Shown here: positions 43,796-55,224 of the stretch, in pieces | Numbering within the stretch: the first letter of the stretch is position 1 | Layout: every line of letters begins with the position of its first letter | NCBI GenBank assembly: GCA_024291935.2 | Contig: JAGTYA010000024.1 | Coordinates: 7,936,001 to 8,000,000 of the forward strand | Length of the DNA: 64,000 nucleotides | Source of the DNA: Okapia johnstoni | Taxonomy: Eukaryota > Chordata > Mammalia > Artiodactyla > Giraffidae | Direction of reading: 5' to 3' | Notes under the pieces: model-generated | What the model was told of the DNA's origin: nothing | The model's input: the letters and a program-made list of their open reading frames with translations, nothing else | The model's database searches: none | Made by a program: the position numbers and the translations under genes

Positions 43796-44215
43796 CATTC
43801 TGCCAGGGCTCCTCAGCAGACAAGGGCCCTTCAAGAGCTCCAGGAATCCAGGCTGGGGAGAAAGAGTTCTTAAGGACCTTATTTTTGCAGGCCTCTCCAC
43901 CACCCAGAACTTGGGGTCAGAGGAAGCGGACCTCCTTCTAGACTGCACACAGGCGGGCAAAGTCTTCCCAGCCCCCCCAGGATCCTGGCTCCCTTCCCTG
44001 CAGCCTATTCCTTACTGACAACAGGAGCAGGGCCTCAAGGTTAGGCAAACAAGCAAGTGATAAGGCGCTTCCAGGTTGGGCCTTGTGTTCAAGGCTCGTC
44101 CGGCTCTGGGGCTGGCTCCCCTGCTGAACGAGAGTCCTGTAGGCACCAGTAGGGCCACCTGCCATGGCCACCTGCTGATTGTGCACCTGAGGCCTTGGTG
44201 CCCTGGTACAGCCTG

Positions 44216-44228
44216 GGTTAATGACCCT
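44216..44228 (+). promoter_or_regulatory. NR0B2: IR-1 nuclear-receptor element (FXR type) upstream of NR0B2
   Basis: GGGTTA-A-TGACCC is an inverted repeat of two hormone-response half-sites spaced by one base, with one mismatch in the palindrome. It lies about 290 bases before the inferred transcription start, the place where the bile-acid receptor FXR element of the human SHP promoter is described. Identity as an FXR site is inference from motif and position. Confidence 0.6.
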
Positions 44229-44432
44229 GTTTATCCACTTGAATCATCTGATAAAGGGCAGCGGGGCCGGCAGGCAGGCGGCCCTGTGCCCTGCACCCAC
44301 TGCTTCATTGACTCAAGTGATATCGGGGCCACGTGGAGCTCCCAAGGCTCCCTCCCCCACCACTTCCCCCTGGGTCCTGCCAGGGTCAGTGTGAGTTTCT
44401 TTTTTTTTTTTCAATGAACATGACTTCTGGAG

Positions 44433-44441
44433 TCAAGGTTG
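44433..44441 (+). promoter_or_regulatory. NR0B2: LRH-1-type half-site near the NR0B2 TATA box
   Basis: TCAAGGTTG resembles the LRH-1/SF-1 extended half-site. Related TCAAGG motifs occur at 44035 and 44089. LRH-1 is an established activator of this promoter in other mammals. Confidence 0.4.
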
Positions 44442-44476
44442 TTGGGCGGTTCCCCACTCCCTCCCCCATTTGGGGA

Positions 44477-44483
44477 TATAAAT
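44477..44483 (+). promoter_or_regulatory. NR0B2: TATA box of NR0B2
   Basis: TATAAAT lies 64 bases before the start codon, which puts transcription start near 44505. It is the only gene in the window with a clear TATA box. Confidence 0.75.
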
Positions 44484-44546
44484 AGCACCCACGGCACCAA
44501 GCCGAGGGTGGGAGAGCCAGCAGGAAGGAGGAGCAGATCCTCGGCC

Positions 44547-46299
44547 ATGAGCTCCAGCCAGCCAGGGTCCTGCCCGTGCCAGGGTGCTGCAGGCCGCCCA
44601 ACCATTCTTTATACACTTCTGAGCCCCAGCATCAGGGACCGGCCCTCCGTGGCCCCAGCCCGCGGCCGCTGCCTGTGCAGGCAGCACCGGCCTGTCCAGC
44701 TGTGTACACCCCATCGAACCTGCCGGGAGGCCTTGGATGTTCTGGCCAAGATGCTGGCCTTCCTCAGGAACCTGCCGTCTTTCTGCCAGCTGCCCCCCCA
44801 GGATCGGCAGCAGCTGCTGCGGGGCTGCTGGGGACCCCTCTTCCTGCTGGGGTTGGCCCAAGACACGGTGACCTTCCAGGTGGCTGAGGTCCCGATGCCT
44901 AGCATACTCAAGAAGATCCTGCTGGAGAAGCCCAGCAGTGGGGCAGGCAGCAGCCAGCGGCCGGATCGGCCCCAGCCCTCGCTAGCTGAGGTGCGGTGGC
45001 TGCAGTGCTGCCTGGAGTCCTTCTGGAGTCTGGACCTGGGCCCCAAGGAATATGCCTACCTGAAAGGGACCGTCCTCTTCAACCCTGGTGAGATCCCAGA
45101 CACTCCTGGATGGGGGCCAAGGCTGGAGCGGGGCAGGGCCCAGCCAGAGAAAGACACATTCTAAGGGCTTAACAACTGAAATCCCTTTGGGTCCTGATTA
45201 TCTGCAAATAGCCATTTTGCAAAACAAGCTCAGAGAGGCTCCGTGACTTGCGAAAAGTCACACAGCCAGGTAGAGGAAGAGAAAGAATGGGGACTCAGGT
45301 CTATTGATGTCAGGATCTAGTCCTTGCTGCTCTGCTAAGAAATTTCCCTGACTCTTAGGGCAGGAGAAGAGGAGGGGAGGGTGGGCAGACCTAGCTATAC
45401 CTCAGTTGCGCCTTCACGAGTAGACTGCATGAAGAAGTTCTGAAGATGAAACTACAGTTTCAGAAAGACCACATAGAGAAGAGGAATGAAAATGGGGGTC
45501 GGGCGGGGGGGAAGAGGGAGGAGTCTTCGTAAACTTTAGCCAGAACGACAAACAGAGGAAGCGTTCTTTGTAATCTGAAAGGCGCCTAGATGAGAATTCC
45601 TCACCAAAACGCCCCCATGGAATGCATGATCAGAGTAGTTCATTATAATAATAGCCAACACTCACGTTACATTTACTGTATGTTAGGTCCTGTTCTAAAG
45701 GTTTTACATACACTAGCTCATTTAAACCTCAAAACAAGCCTAGGCGATAGGTACTATTATTTATCCCAGTTTTACCGATGAGGAACCCGAGGCACAGAGA
45801 TTGAGTAAATTTGCCCAAGGGCACACAGCCAATAAGTGACAGTGTGGGATTCAAAGCCAGGCCACCCAGGGTCTTACCCACGGCTCTATCCTGCCTCTCC
45901 AGGAAGGATGGATAAATGGAGTGAGAAATGAACAAATGAAAGAGGCACTGATGGGGCCTCAAAGGCACCAAGCCGGTGGCCTCGGTCTTGGGCCAGTCTT
46001 GCCCTGTGGTATTGGAGTAGGCTACTCACCAGCCACCTTTGCCTTCTCTGCCTGCAGACGTGCCAGGTCTCCATGCCTCCTCCCTCATTGGGCACCTGCA
46101 GCAGGAGGCGCACCAGGCGCTGTGGGAGGTCCTGGAGCCTTGGTGCCCAGCAGGCCAGAGCCGCCTGGCGCGTGTCCTCCTCATGGCCTCCACCCTCAAG
46201 TCCATTCCACCCAGCCTGCTTGGAGATCTCTTCCTTCGCCCTGTCATTGGAGACGTTGACATCGCTGACCTCCTTGAAGACATGCTTTTGCTGAGCTGA
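44547..46299 (+). CDS. NR0B2: Small heterodimer partner, orphan nuclear receptor, complete (2 exons)
   Basis: SHP is an atypical nuclear receptor with a ligand-binding-like domain but no DNA-binding domain. It represses LRH-1, HNF4 and other receptors in bile-acid and lipid control (family knowledge). Exons 44547-45087 and 46058-46299 join in phase 1 with GT/AG sites to give 260 residues (human 257). LxxLL-related motifs LYTLL (residues 21-25) and LKKIL (121-125) are present, and the fold motif [11 protein letters not shown] is intact. No zinc finger is encoded, as expected. The start is the first ATG after the TATA box; the reading frame is also open upstream but has no ATG there and precedes the inferred start of transcription. 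The two-exon structure matches the human gene. Confidence 0.96.
45645..45870 (-). mobile_element. MIR SINE in NR0B2 intron
   Basis: Reverse MIR core (gaggcacagagattgagtaa, gcacacagccaataagtg). Confidence 0.7.
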
Positions 46300-46627
46300 C
46301 CTGCCCCAGCTCAAGCAGGGACTGGGTGGAGGCTGGCAGCACTGATTCGGCCTGGCTGTCTCCTGGGTGACCCACTGCTCCCAGAGGCTTCTCCCCAGAG
46401 CAGCTGGCCCCAGCCCAGCCGGGTGGGCTCTCACTCAGCCACACCCCATCTTGACCCTCCTCAGTTTAGACACAGTGCTCCAGCTGTCTGGCCAGCCCTT
46501 GGTGGTTCCAGAGCCTCTGTGCCAAGACTCCTGTCCCCTCCTGGGGCAGGGTAGAAATTTCTGCTGCTCGTTGGGCCAGGAGTTCTACTGACTTTGTACA
46601 GAACTGACTTAAGTTATTGTTTTTTGT

Positions 46628-46633
46628 AATAAA
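46628..46633 (+). terminator. NR0B2: NR0B2 poly(A) signal (AATAAA)
   Basis: AATAAA lies about 330 bases after the stop, followed by a GT-rich stretch. It defines a short 3' UTR. Confidence 0.8.
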
Positions 46634-47079
46634 AGGTATGACACCCTTGGAACCTGACAGTGTTATTTGTACATGGAAGGGACTGGCTCATCTCCAGAGT
46701 CCCCCTGCCCCTGTCAGAGGGAGCCCAAGAGCAAGGAACTACAAGCGACACAGAAGCCAGAACTCAGAAAACTGAAGTTTTGATTTTTCCGGGTGGGATG
46801 GTGATTTCATATCTGGTGGTGAGATTTGTTTCACATGGATCTGATCCAGGAGTTAGTATCAGTTCAGGACCCCCCCCCCCCACATCCTTGCCTTTATATC
46901 AGGGGGTAGGAGTATCCCTCCCTGTTCCTCAAATGCCCTGCTGATCCCTCCCTCTGCTCCTGCCCTGGCCTCCCTCTCACCTCAGTGAGAATCACCAATA
47001 AGGAAAACGAAGCAGCCCATTTCCAAACTGAAACAGTTTACGGGAATCTCTGCCATTTGGGATCATTCACTTCCCCTAT

Positions 47080-47204
47080 GGCATTACCGACTCAATGGAC
47101 ATGAGTTTGAGTAAACTCTGGGAGTTGGTGATGGACAGGCAGGCCTGGTGTGCTGCAGTCCATGGGGTCGCAAAGAGTCAGACATGACTGAGCGACTGAA
47201 CTGA
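47080..47204 (+). mobile_element. BovB 3' end, 125 bp, with target duplication
   Basis: Flanked by ACTTCCCCTAT at 47069-47079 and 47205-47215. Confidence 0.9.
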
Positions 47205-47219
47205 ACTTCCCCTATTCCT

Positions 47220-48635
47220 TCAGCAGACAGAGGTGAGTGGTCCCCTCTTCTCCTAATGGGAGGGGGCAAGGGCAGTTAGGGCTGACCTAGGGGCTGCTTG
47301 GAAGCCAAGGCAGACAGAGGTTTAGCTGTCACACCGGCTGTTAAAAGTCCAAAACAAATTTCCATGACAGCTGGTTCACAGACACTGCCTGGAGGCACCC
47401 TGCATTCCCTCCCACCGCCCCTCAGTGTTCGCCCTTCTTCTGGTACCCATCCTCCTGTCCAGCACCTAGAGAGGCACCACTTGGCACAGCCATGGCTTCC
47501 AGGGCTGCTCCATTTAGAGCATGGCTTGTCTATTCTGATTGGTCGATGTCTGTGCCTCACTGTTCGTTAAATATTTTGAACATCACCCAGGTCAGGGTCA
47601 ATGACCTGCAGGATGGGCAGGAGGGGATGATAACAACACACATGCCTATAGGACCCCCCTTTCTGGCCTCCTTCTCTCTCCAGCAATGAGGCCTGTCCTG
47701 ACCAGGTCCCACCCCCCTCACCACCACAGTCTGGATTCTTCTCACGGGGGACCAAGTTAATGATTACTCCACAAGAGGTCATTCACTCAGGGACAACGGT
47801 CTAGGAGTCATCACTCAGACCTCTCCCTAAGGCCCCAGGGAAAGAGACCACAACTGAATAGGCCGTGGACCCATTATGGGCACCCCGTGCTAGCAGCAAG
47901 GGTGCCCCTGTCCCTTACCCAATCACCCGCTCACCACTCAGACACCGGAATGAGGTCGGAACTCACAGCTAAGACCCCACAGTGAAGACACATGTGAAAC
48001 TCAGACCCACACACACACAAAGTTGAACAACTCAGACATTGCCTACATTGACCCACAAAACAGACCTTCCATCAGCCCACACACATCACAGAAACGCACG
48101 GCCCAGATACACTCACCCAGTGACACATGGCACACACGTTCAGGGAAAGGAGACACGCTCCCAAGCCAGATGTTCTCACCTACGTCCACTCTGCGAGTGA
48201 ATGGGGCACACCAGGGCGTGCTCACCATCTTCCATGGGTCACAGTAAAAAGAGCAGTGGCCCCCAGCATAGGGAGACCTGTGTCCGCACCCCTCCAAGGT
48301 CTACCCAGAGGCTACAAGTCCAGGCCAAACTGCTCTGACCAGCGTCAGGGCCTCAGTCACTCCCTTTTCCCATGGTGACCCTAACATTCACCGTCAGAAA
48401 GGCCATGTCCTGCTCAACAACCACTCCCAGCCAGGACTAATCATAATCCTTAAACAGAGACTTCCTCTAGAGAGACCAGGAGCAAGCCCTACATCTCTCC
48501 ACCCTCCCCGCCTCCACCAGAACCCCAGACCCAGACCTCAGCCCCAGGCACCCCTCCCAGCCCTGCCACCCTCCCACCCCTTGGGCTCATCTCACCTGGA
48601 AGATGGATGAAGCAACCCTTTCACAAGCATATACC
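47220..48635. other. NR0B2-GPATCH3 spacer, non-repetitive
   Basis: I see no recognised repeat or gene. Composition is moderately GC-rich and could include conserved non-coding sequence. Confidence 0.35.
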
Positions 48636-48637
48636 TT

Positions 48638-48768
48638 GGGGGACTTCCCTGGTTTCCCAGTGGTTAAGATTCTGTGCTTCACTGCAGGGGGCATGGATTC
48701 ACTCCCTGGTTGGGAAACCAAGAGTTCGAGTGCCCCAACTAAGGATGCTGCATGCCCCAGCTAATGAA
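48638..48768 (+). mobile_element. CHR-type SINE
   Basis: Head ggggacttccctggtttccc, ending near ccccagctaatg. Confidence 0.75.
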
Positions 48769-48769
48769 T

Positions 48770-49990
48770 AGAGAGGAGAGGCCTCGTCTCCCCATAGAAG
48801 CCAATCCCAGCAGGTTCAGGGGTCTGGGGCCATCCTATCTTTTATATCCCTTCACTAAGTGTCCCTAGTAGTTTACTGTGGCACCTCTCTGAACTCTCAG
48901 GCTGAGTTCTTCCTGCCTCTCACCCCGCCCCACCCGCTCCACTACTCCAATCCTGAGCAGCCATTAGAAAGCACTCTTCTCTATCCACCCCAGCCATTTC
49001 CCTCAATTTACCTAACGTTTCCATCATCCAAATAGCCTTCCTTATTAGCCTACCTCATTTCTTTGCAAATTTCTTTCCTAACCCTCCACATGATTGGGGA
49101 GCCACACTTCTTATCTATTTCTTGTCTGTGTCTCTTGAGTCACTCCCTGTACCCTAACCAAGCCTTCTAGATGAACATAAAAGACAAACTGAGCAAAACT
49201 AAAGAAGTAAATTATAATACAGTTTGATAAAGGCAGTAATTAATGCTTTCTCCATGAGACTGCAGGGTTTCTGAAGGTGGGGGACTGTGTCTTCACTATC
49301 AATATCTTAACAGCAGGAATAGTGTCGCATCACTCAGAGAGGGTAGAGGAAGAAACAGGCTTAGACAGGGTCTAAAACTTACTCAGGGTCTTCAGTGATC
49401 ACCCTCTGTGCTGGGATTTGAACTGTGTGACTGTGGAGGCCAGGCTCCAGACACCAGCACAGGCTGGAGTGAGTCATGGCCAAGATCAGATTGTCTAGAG
49501 CCAGCTCAGCCACTGTTTACTGTCTCTCAGCCTGATTCCTGTCCTCAGGCCCAGCCAGGGATGACTCACTAGGAAGCAGGAGAATGGCTGTGGCTCTGGG
49601 TCAGCCTCAGGTACCATTTGATTATCATCATTACTTCTACCTTCACTAGCCAAATCATTGACTGCTTATTAAGCAGTTGGGCTGCTGACATGTCCTGTGC
49701 CCTGTGCTGACACTCCCTGCCCTTGGAACAGTCACATAACCTAGAACCTATGATGCCAGCAAAAAGCCAGCACCCACTATCCATCTATCCATTCCTGCCA
49801 TTTTCAACAACTTTCTCTACGTCCACTTGTACCAGACCCTGTGCTAGATGCTGAGGAGCACAGAATAAATAAGATACAGTCCCTGCCTTCACTGAACATC
49901 CTGTCTGTAGTAGAGAAAGACACACGAGTAATTGCAACAGAGTGATCTGAACTGTGATAGAGGGACATCCAACAGGCAGCAGGGGCTTAG
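48770..49990. other. Spacer without assigned gene
   Basis: Mostly unassigned. A TGACTCA (AP-1 type) motif occurs near 49562, and L2/MIR-like traces at about 49770-49960. Confidence 0.3.
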
Positions 49991-49994
49991 AAAT

Positions 49995-50205
49995 GTGCGC
50001 GTAAGTGCTCAGTCACTCAGTCATGTCCGACTCTTTGCAACTCCATGGACTGCCAGGATTCTCTATCCATGGAATTTTCCAGGGAAGAATATTGGATCAG
50101 GTTGTCATTTCCTACCCCAGGGGATCTTCCCGACCCAAGGATCGAACTCGAGTCTCTTGGGTCTTCTGCCCTGGAAGGTGGATTCTTAACCACTGCGCCA
50201 ATCTG
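49995..50205 (-). mobile_element. Bov-tA SINE
   Basis: Reverse copy from cgcgtaagtgctcagtcact to ccactgcgccaatctg. Confidence 0.8.
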
Positions 50206-50569
50206 TCTGGATTTGGGAAAAATCTTCAGCCAGGTGATGACCACTATGTCCTAAAGAGATTGAATAGGGGGTTGCCAGGCAAGCCAAGGGGGTGGACATT
50301 CTAGACAGACGGAACAAAAGGTGCAAAGGCACAGAGGTGTCAGAGCCCAAGAGTGTTCCACTAACTGCCAGTGGTCTGGGGCAACTGGATCCCAGGAGAC
50401 CCAAGAGCAACAGAGGATCCTGCAGAGGTAAAAAGCGAGCATGTCACAGAACAAGGTAGCAGAAAAAAAGCCATCCCAGTGAAACTGGTGGAGGCAACAA
50501 GGTTAAGGTGTCAGGGAATCAGGGAATTAACAAAGGGAACCCCCCATTCCTGGCAAGTCATTCTGGGGA

Positions 50570-50770
50570 GCTATTAAACAGTTATGGAGAGCGATGCTCT
50601 ACACGTTACATTGATTATGTTATTGAATTCTTGTAACTCAATGCTGGAAGTACTATCATTATCTCCATTACATAGATGGAGAAACCGAAGCACCGAGAAG
50701 TTAGATAACTTACTCAGGGTTACACGGTTAATAGTAGTAGAGTTAGGATTTGAACTCAGATGGTTTTGAT
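50570..50770 (-). mobile_element. MIR SINE
   Basis: Reverse MIR core with atggagaaaccgaagcaccg and ggatttgaactcagatgg. Confidence 0.65.
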
Positions 50771-50794
50771 TTAGGTTCTGTGCTCCTTTTTTAA

Positions 50795-51140
50795 AAATTG
50801 ATTAATTATTTTTGGTTGCGCTGGGTCTTTGTTCCTGCACGTGGGCTTTCTCTAGTTGTGGAGTGTGGGGGCTACTCTCTAGCTGAGATGCCTGGGCTTC
50901 TCATTGCAGTGGCTTCTCTCATTGTGGAGCATGGGCTCTAGGTGCTTGGGCTTCAGTGGTTGCAGCACAGGGGCTCATTAGTTGTGGCTCGTGGGCCCTA
51001 CAGCGTGCAGGCTTCAGTAGTTGTGATGCACAGGGTTAGCTGCTCTGAGGCATGAGGGATCTTCCTGGACCAGGGATCGAACCCATGTTCCCTGCATTGG
51101 CATGCAGCTTCTTATCCACTACACCACCAGGGAAATCCAT
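50795..51140 (-). mobile_element. CHR-type SINE, long form
   Basis: Reverse copy: tttttggttgcgctgggtct to acaccaccagggaaatcc. Confidence 0.85.
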
Positions 51141-51639
51141 AGGTCCTATGCCCTTAAACACTATGCTATCATGAATCTTTAAAAGTCAGAGATAATCAAG
51201 TGGAGAATAAATAACGGCAGACTCTTTCCTCTCCTCGCGTCACTGTAAGGCAGAATGAGAGTGAATGTACTGTCTTGGTTATTTTCGGGTTTAAGTTTTT
51301 GATGAGACATCTGGCCTGCTTGTTCCCCCAGGGAAGTGGCCCATTTCCCCTGGAAAGAGTCCTCAGCCACACTCAACAGCACAACCCCGTTTAGTGCCAG
51401 GAATATTCATTCCATCAATGATGATTTACTGAGAATCTACTACACATTGAGCACCATTCGAGGTCTTGGGAATTTCATCCCACAAATAACAATTGTGTGT
51501 GATCATAAGTGCATAATTTCTTGGGTCATCTAACAACTTTTCCAGAGCATACCATCTTTAGGCACACGCTGTTTGCTGTATAACACTTACTTTTCAATTT
51601 TTGGATTTTTAAAAAAGACAGTTTTAACTAAATATTTTC

Positions 51640-52420
51640 TGTGTAATATACATTAAAGTATGCAAATCAGATCTGTATAACTTGGTGAATTATCATGAAA
51701 TGAATACAACCTTGTAATCACCATCCAGAGCAGGAAATAGAACATTGGCAATGCCCCAGAAACCCTTCCCATCACTCTCTCTCCCTCCTGCCCAAAGGGT
51801 GTCACTAACCCCTGATTTCCAACATGATAAATGAGATTGCTTGCCTTAAACTTTAAAAACATGTTTTTCAATTTACTCATTTCTATTTTTGGCTGCACTG
51901 GGCCTTTGTTGCTATGCATGGGCTTTCTCTAGTTGCGGCAAGTGGGGGCTACCCTCTAGCTGTGGTGCTCAGGCTTCTTATTGCAGAAGCTTCTCTTGTT
52001 GCAGAGCACACCTCTAGGGTGTGTAGGCTTCAGTAGTTGTGGCACTCGGGCTCAGTGGTTGTGGTGCATGGGTAGTGGCCCCAAGGCACGTGGGATCTTC
52101 CTGGATCAGGGATCAAACCGGCGTTTCCTGCACTGCAAGGTGGATTCCTAACCGCTGGGCCACCAGGGAAACCCACATTTTACATAAATGGAATTGTACA
52201 GCATGTACTCCTTTGTGTTTGTCTTCTTTTACTTGATAGTATATCTGAGAGCCATTCTATGCTCTATGTAGCAGTAACCTATTCATTTTCATTGTTGTAA
52301 AGTATTCCATTACACTACCATTTATTTATCCATTATACTGCTGAGGAACATTTGGTCCATCAAATAATATTGCTAGCATTATTCTTGCACACGTGTTTTG
52401 GTACACAGATGTTTGCAGAA
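51640..52420 (-). mobile_element. L1 fragment interrupted by a CHR SINE
   Basis: Antisense L1 (catgaaatgaatacaacctt; aagtattccattacactacc) with a CHR SINE at 51868-52178. Confidence 0.6.
51868..52178 (-). mobile_element. CHR-type SINE, long form, in L1
   Basis: Reverse copy: tatttttggctgcactgggc to gccaccagggaaaccc. Confidence 0.85.
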
Positions 52421-52423
52421 CTG

Positions 52424-52697
52424 CTGCTGCTGCTGCTAAGTTGCTTCAGTCGTGTCCAACCCTGTGTGACCCCATAGATGGCAGCCCACCAGGCTCCCCC
52501 GTCCCTGGGATTCTCCAGGCAAGAACACTGGAGCGGGTTGCCATTTCCTTCTCCAATGCATGAAAGTGAAAAGTGAAAGTGAAGTCACTCAGTCGTGTCC
52601 AACTCTTAGCGACCCCATGGACTGCAGCCTACCAGGCTCCTCCTTCCATGGGATTTTCCAGGCAAGAGTACTGGAGTTGGTTGCCATTGCCTTCTCC
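52424..52697 (-). mobile_element. Bov-tA dimer-type SINE with (CTG)n end
   Basis: Flanked by GAACTG at 52418-52423 and 52698-52703. Confidence 0.8.
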
Positions 52698-52782
52698 GAA
52701 CTGGTGCTATATAATAAGATTCGGAATTATGGAGTCACAATGAGTGCTCAACTTGAGTAGATCATGCTAGTTTTCTAAGAAA

Positions 52783-53185
52783 GTGAAAGTGAAAGTTGTT
52801 CAGTCGTATCTGACTCTTTGTGACCCCATGGACTATACAGTCCAAGGAATTTTCCAGGTCAGAATACTGGAGTGGGTAGCCTGTTCCCTTCTCTAGGGGA
52901 TCTTCCCAACCCAGGGATCGAACACAGGTCTCCCGCATTGCAGGTGGATTCTTTACCAGCTGAGCCACCAGGGAAGCTCAAGAATACTGGTGTGGGTAGC
53001 CTATTCCTTCTTCAGTGGATTTTCCCAACCCAGGAATCAAACCGGGGTATCCTGCATTGCAGGCAGATTCTTTACCAGCTGAGCTACCAGGGAATCCCAA
53101 GAATACTGGAGTGGGTTGCCATAGCCTCCTCCAGGGGATCTTCCCAACCCAAGGATCAAACCCAGGTCTCCCGCATTGCAGGATC
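52783..53185 (-). mobile_element. Bov-tA SINE with three tandem tRNA-like modules
   Basis: Modules at about 52865-52980, 52981-53098 and 53099-53185 share tactggNgtgggt and cccaacccaNggatc. The last is cut at gcattgcagg, where non-SINE DNA begins. Confidence 0.8.
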
Positions 53186-53358
53186 CCTGGGAGGGATCAT
53201 TTCTTGATTGCTTCCAAAGGCAGCAAGTCCTCCATCAACCAGCCAGCTTTCCCTAAGCATCTACTATGTGAAAGGCGTACAAAGATGAATAGTGAAAATA
53301 AGAACAGAAAGCCCTCTTATATTCGCAGCTCCCCATTATCATGAAAATAAAAGATAAC
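53103..53358. repeat. Duplicated segment, copy A
   Basis: A partial SINE module is joined to about 165 bases of non-SINE sequence (gatccctgggagggatcatt to catgaaaataa). It recurs at 55442-55699 in the same orientation. Confidence 0.85.
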
Positions 53359-53646
53359 TTTTAAGGAGGGCTTACTCTATCCATTATTCTTGTCTGGGAA
53401 CTCCCAAGGGTAGAGGAGCCTGGTGGGCTACAATCCATGCTATTGCCAGAGTAGGACACAATTTAGCGACTAAACCACCACCACCACTGTATGCTAGGCA
53501 TTTACTGAGTACTTGTATATACATGATGACATTACATTCTCACCACAATCCTCCAAGGGTAGGCAGTAATTTTCCTGTCCAGTAGATGAGGAAATTTAGG
53601 TTCAGAGAAGTTAAGTAACTTGCCCAAAGCCACACAGCTAGCTAAG

Positions 53647-53755
53647 GATTGAATTTTTGGCCATGCCATGTGGCTTGCAGCATCTCAGATGGAACTCAGG
53701 CCCTGGCAGTGAAAGCCCAGAATCCTAACCCACCAGGCCACCAGGGAACTCCCTT
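53647..53755 (-). mobile_element. CHR-type SINE fragment
   Basis: Reverse tRNA-like part: tttggccatgccatgtggct to gccaccagggaactccc. A reverse MIR precedes it (about 53490-53645). Confidence 0.65.
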
Positions 53756-53949
53756 TTCTTCATGATCTTAAAGCATACTTACATGTGTATCCTTAAAAAA
53801 TGTTTTTGATTTGTACTTTTTGAATTTTATATAAGTGAAATATCCTGTGCTTTCTGACTTTTTTCGTTCAAAATCATACACCTGAAATTATTAGTACTAA
53901 ATGCCAGCTTTTGCTCTTACAAACACTGCAGCTATGAATTCATATATAC

Positions 53950-54603
53950 TGTCAAATAAAAAGAAACCTGGACTAAGGAAAGAGAGATTTTATTTTAACA
54001 GTTTTTGCAAGGAAGGAAAAGAACTACTGTAATAGACACAGGGAAGCTATTGCAAAGAGAAGCTCTAACCATAAGATCCACACATGCCTCAAGGGTCAGG
54101 CAAAGAGTTTTTCTTTCATAGGGAGGAGGAAATAAGGCTAGAAAGAACTTAGTGTGATGAAGTGGGATGACCAGGAATGGCATATAGGACAATAGGTCAG
54201 AGAATATTTTACCCTGAATCCAGACTATTCTTCGGGGCCAAGGGGGCTGTTAAGGAGGAGTTGCACACAGCTCAAGCTGGGGGAGAGGAACACTGTGCAA
54301 AGTTCATGGACCTGGAGAAAGGAGAGAAGCTTAACTAAACTTTAGTTAACAAGCATTTTGTTGTTATCGATATGTGGGGGAAAGCAGCTCATCTAAGAAT
54401 TTATGAGGCAAAGAATTGAAATTTGGAGTCTGTATCCAGCCTTGGCATAGGTAAACAAGAGGCACCCATGAGTTTTATCTAAGTCATAAAAGGAAGGTCT
54501 CTTTGCAGTAAGTTGGTTCCAGAACACAAAAGGGTGGAGGGGATTTCTTAACTTTCACTTGTCTTCCAGGATCACAAGGCTTGAGCAAGGTTCTACATTT
54601 TCA
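53950..54603 (-). mobile_element. Candidate solo LTR of an endogenous retrovirus
   Basis: This 654-base block interrupts an L1. It begins TG and ends CA, and on the minus strand has AATAAA close to its 3' end. No coding region is attached and the family was not identified. Target duplication is unclear. Confidence 0.4.
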
Positions 54604-54654
54604 GTATATCTCCTGATAAACATATGCAAGAATTTCTTTAAAATGTATAACTAG

Positions 54655-54922
54655 AGGACCTCCCTGGTGGTACAGGGGAAATGAATCTGCCCGCCAAAGC
54701 AGGGGACACAGGTTTAATTCCTGGCCTGGGAAGATTCCATATGCTTTGGAGCAGCTGGGCGTATGCAACTCAACTACTGAAGCCCGTGCACCTAGAGCCT
54801 GTGCTCCACAACAAGAGAAGCCACTGTGATGAGAAGCCCGCACTCCACAACTGGAGAAAGACTGTACACGACAATGACGACCCAGGGCAACCAAATAAAT
54901 AAATAATTTTTAAAAAACAAAA
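54655..54922 (+). mobile_element. CHR-type SINE, long form
   Basis: Sense copy: gacctccctggtggtacagg to an A/T-rich tail. L1-like sequence with ataactaga flanks both sides, suggesting the target duplication. Confidence 0.8.
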
Positions 54923-55224
54923 CATATAACTAGAAGTGGAATTTCTCGGTCAAAAGATATGTGGAGTTTCACTTTTACAGGGTAATGCCAAATTGTTTTC
55001 CAAAGCAGTGGTACCAGTTTGCACTTTTAACAGCGTAAGGGAGCTCCAGTTGCTCTACATCTTCAGGATTTAAGAGAGGATTTGAGGATTTTAAAATGTT
55101 TGCCAATTTGCTGGCTATTAAGCAGTCTCATTATATCTCCCTGATGAAATGAGATTGAATATCTTTCATTGTTAATTGGGTATGTTTCTCTTCTGTGAAA
55201 GGTCTTTGGCCCACTTTTCAATTG

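Noticed and set aside
44439..44546. N-terminal extension of NR0B2
   Set aside because: The frame is open but has no ATG (a TTG only), and it lies upstream of the TATA-defined start.
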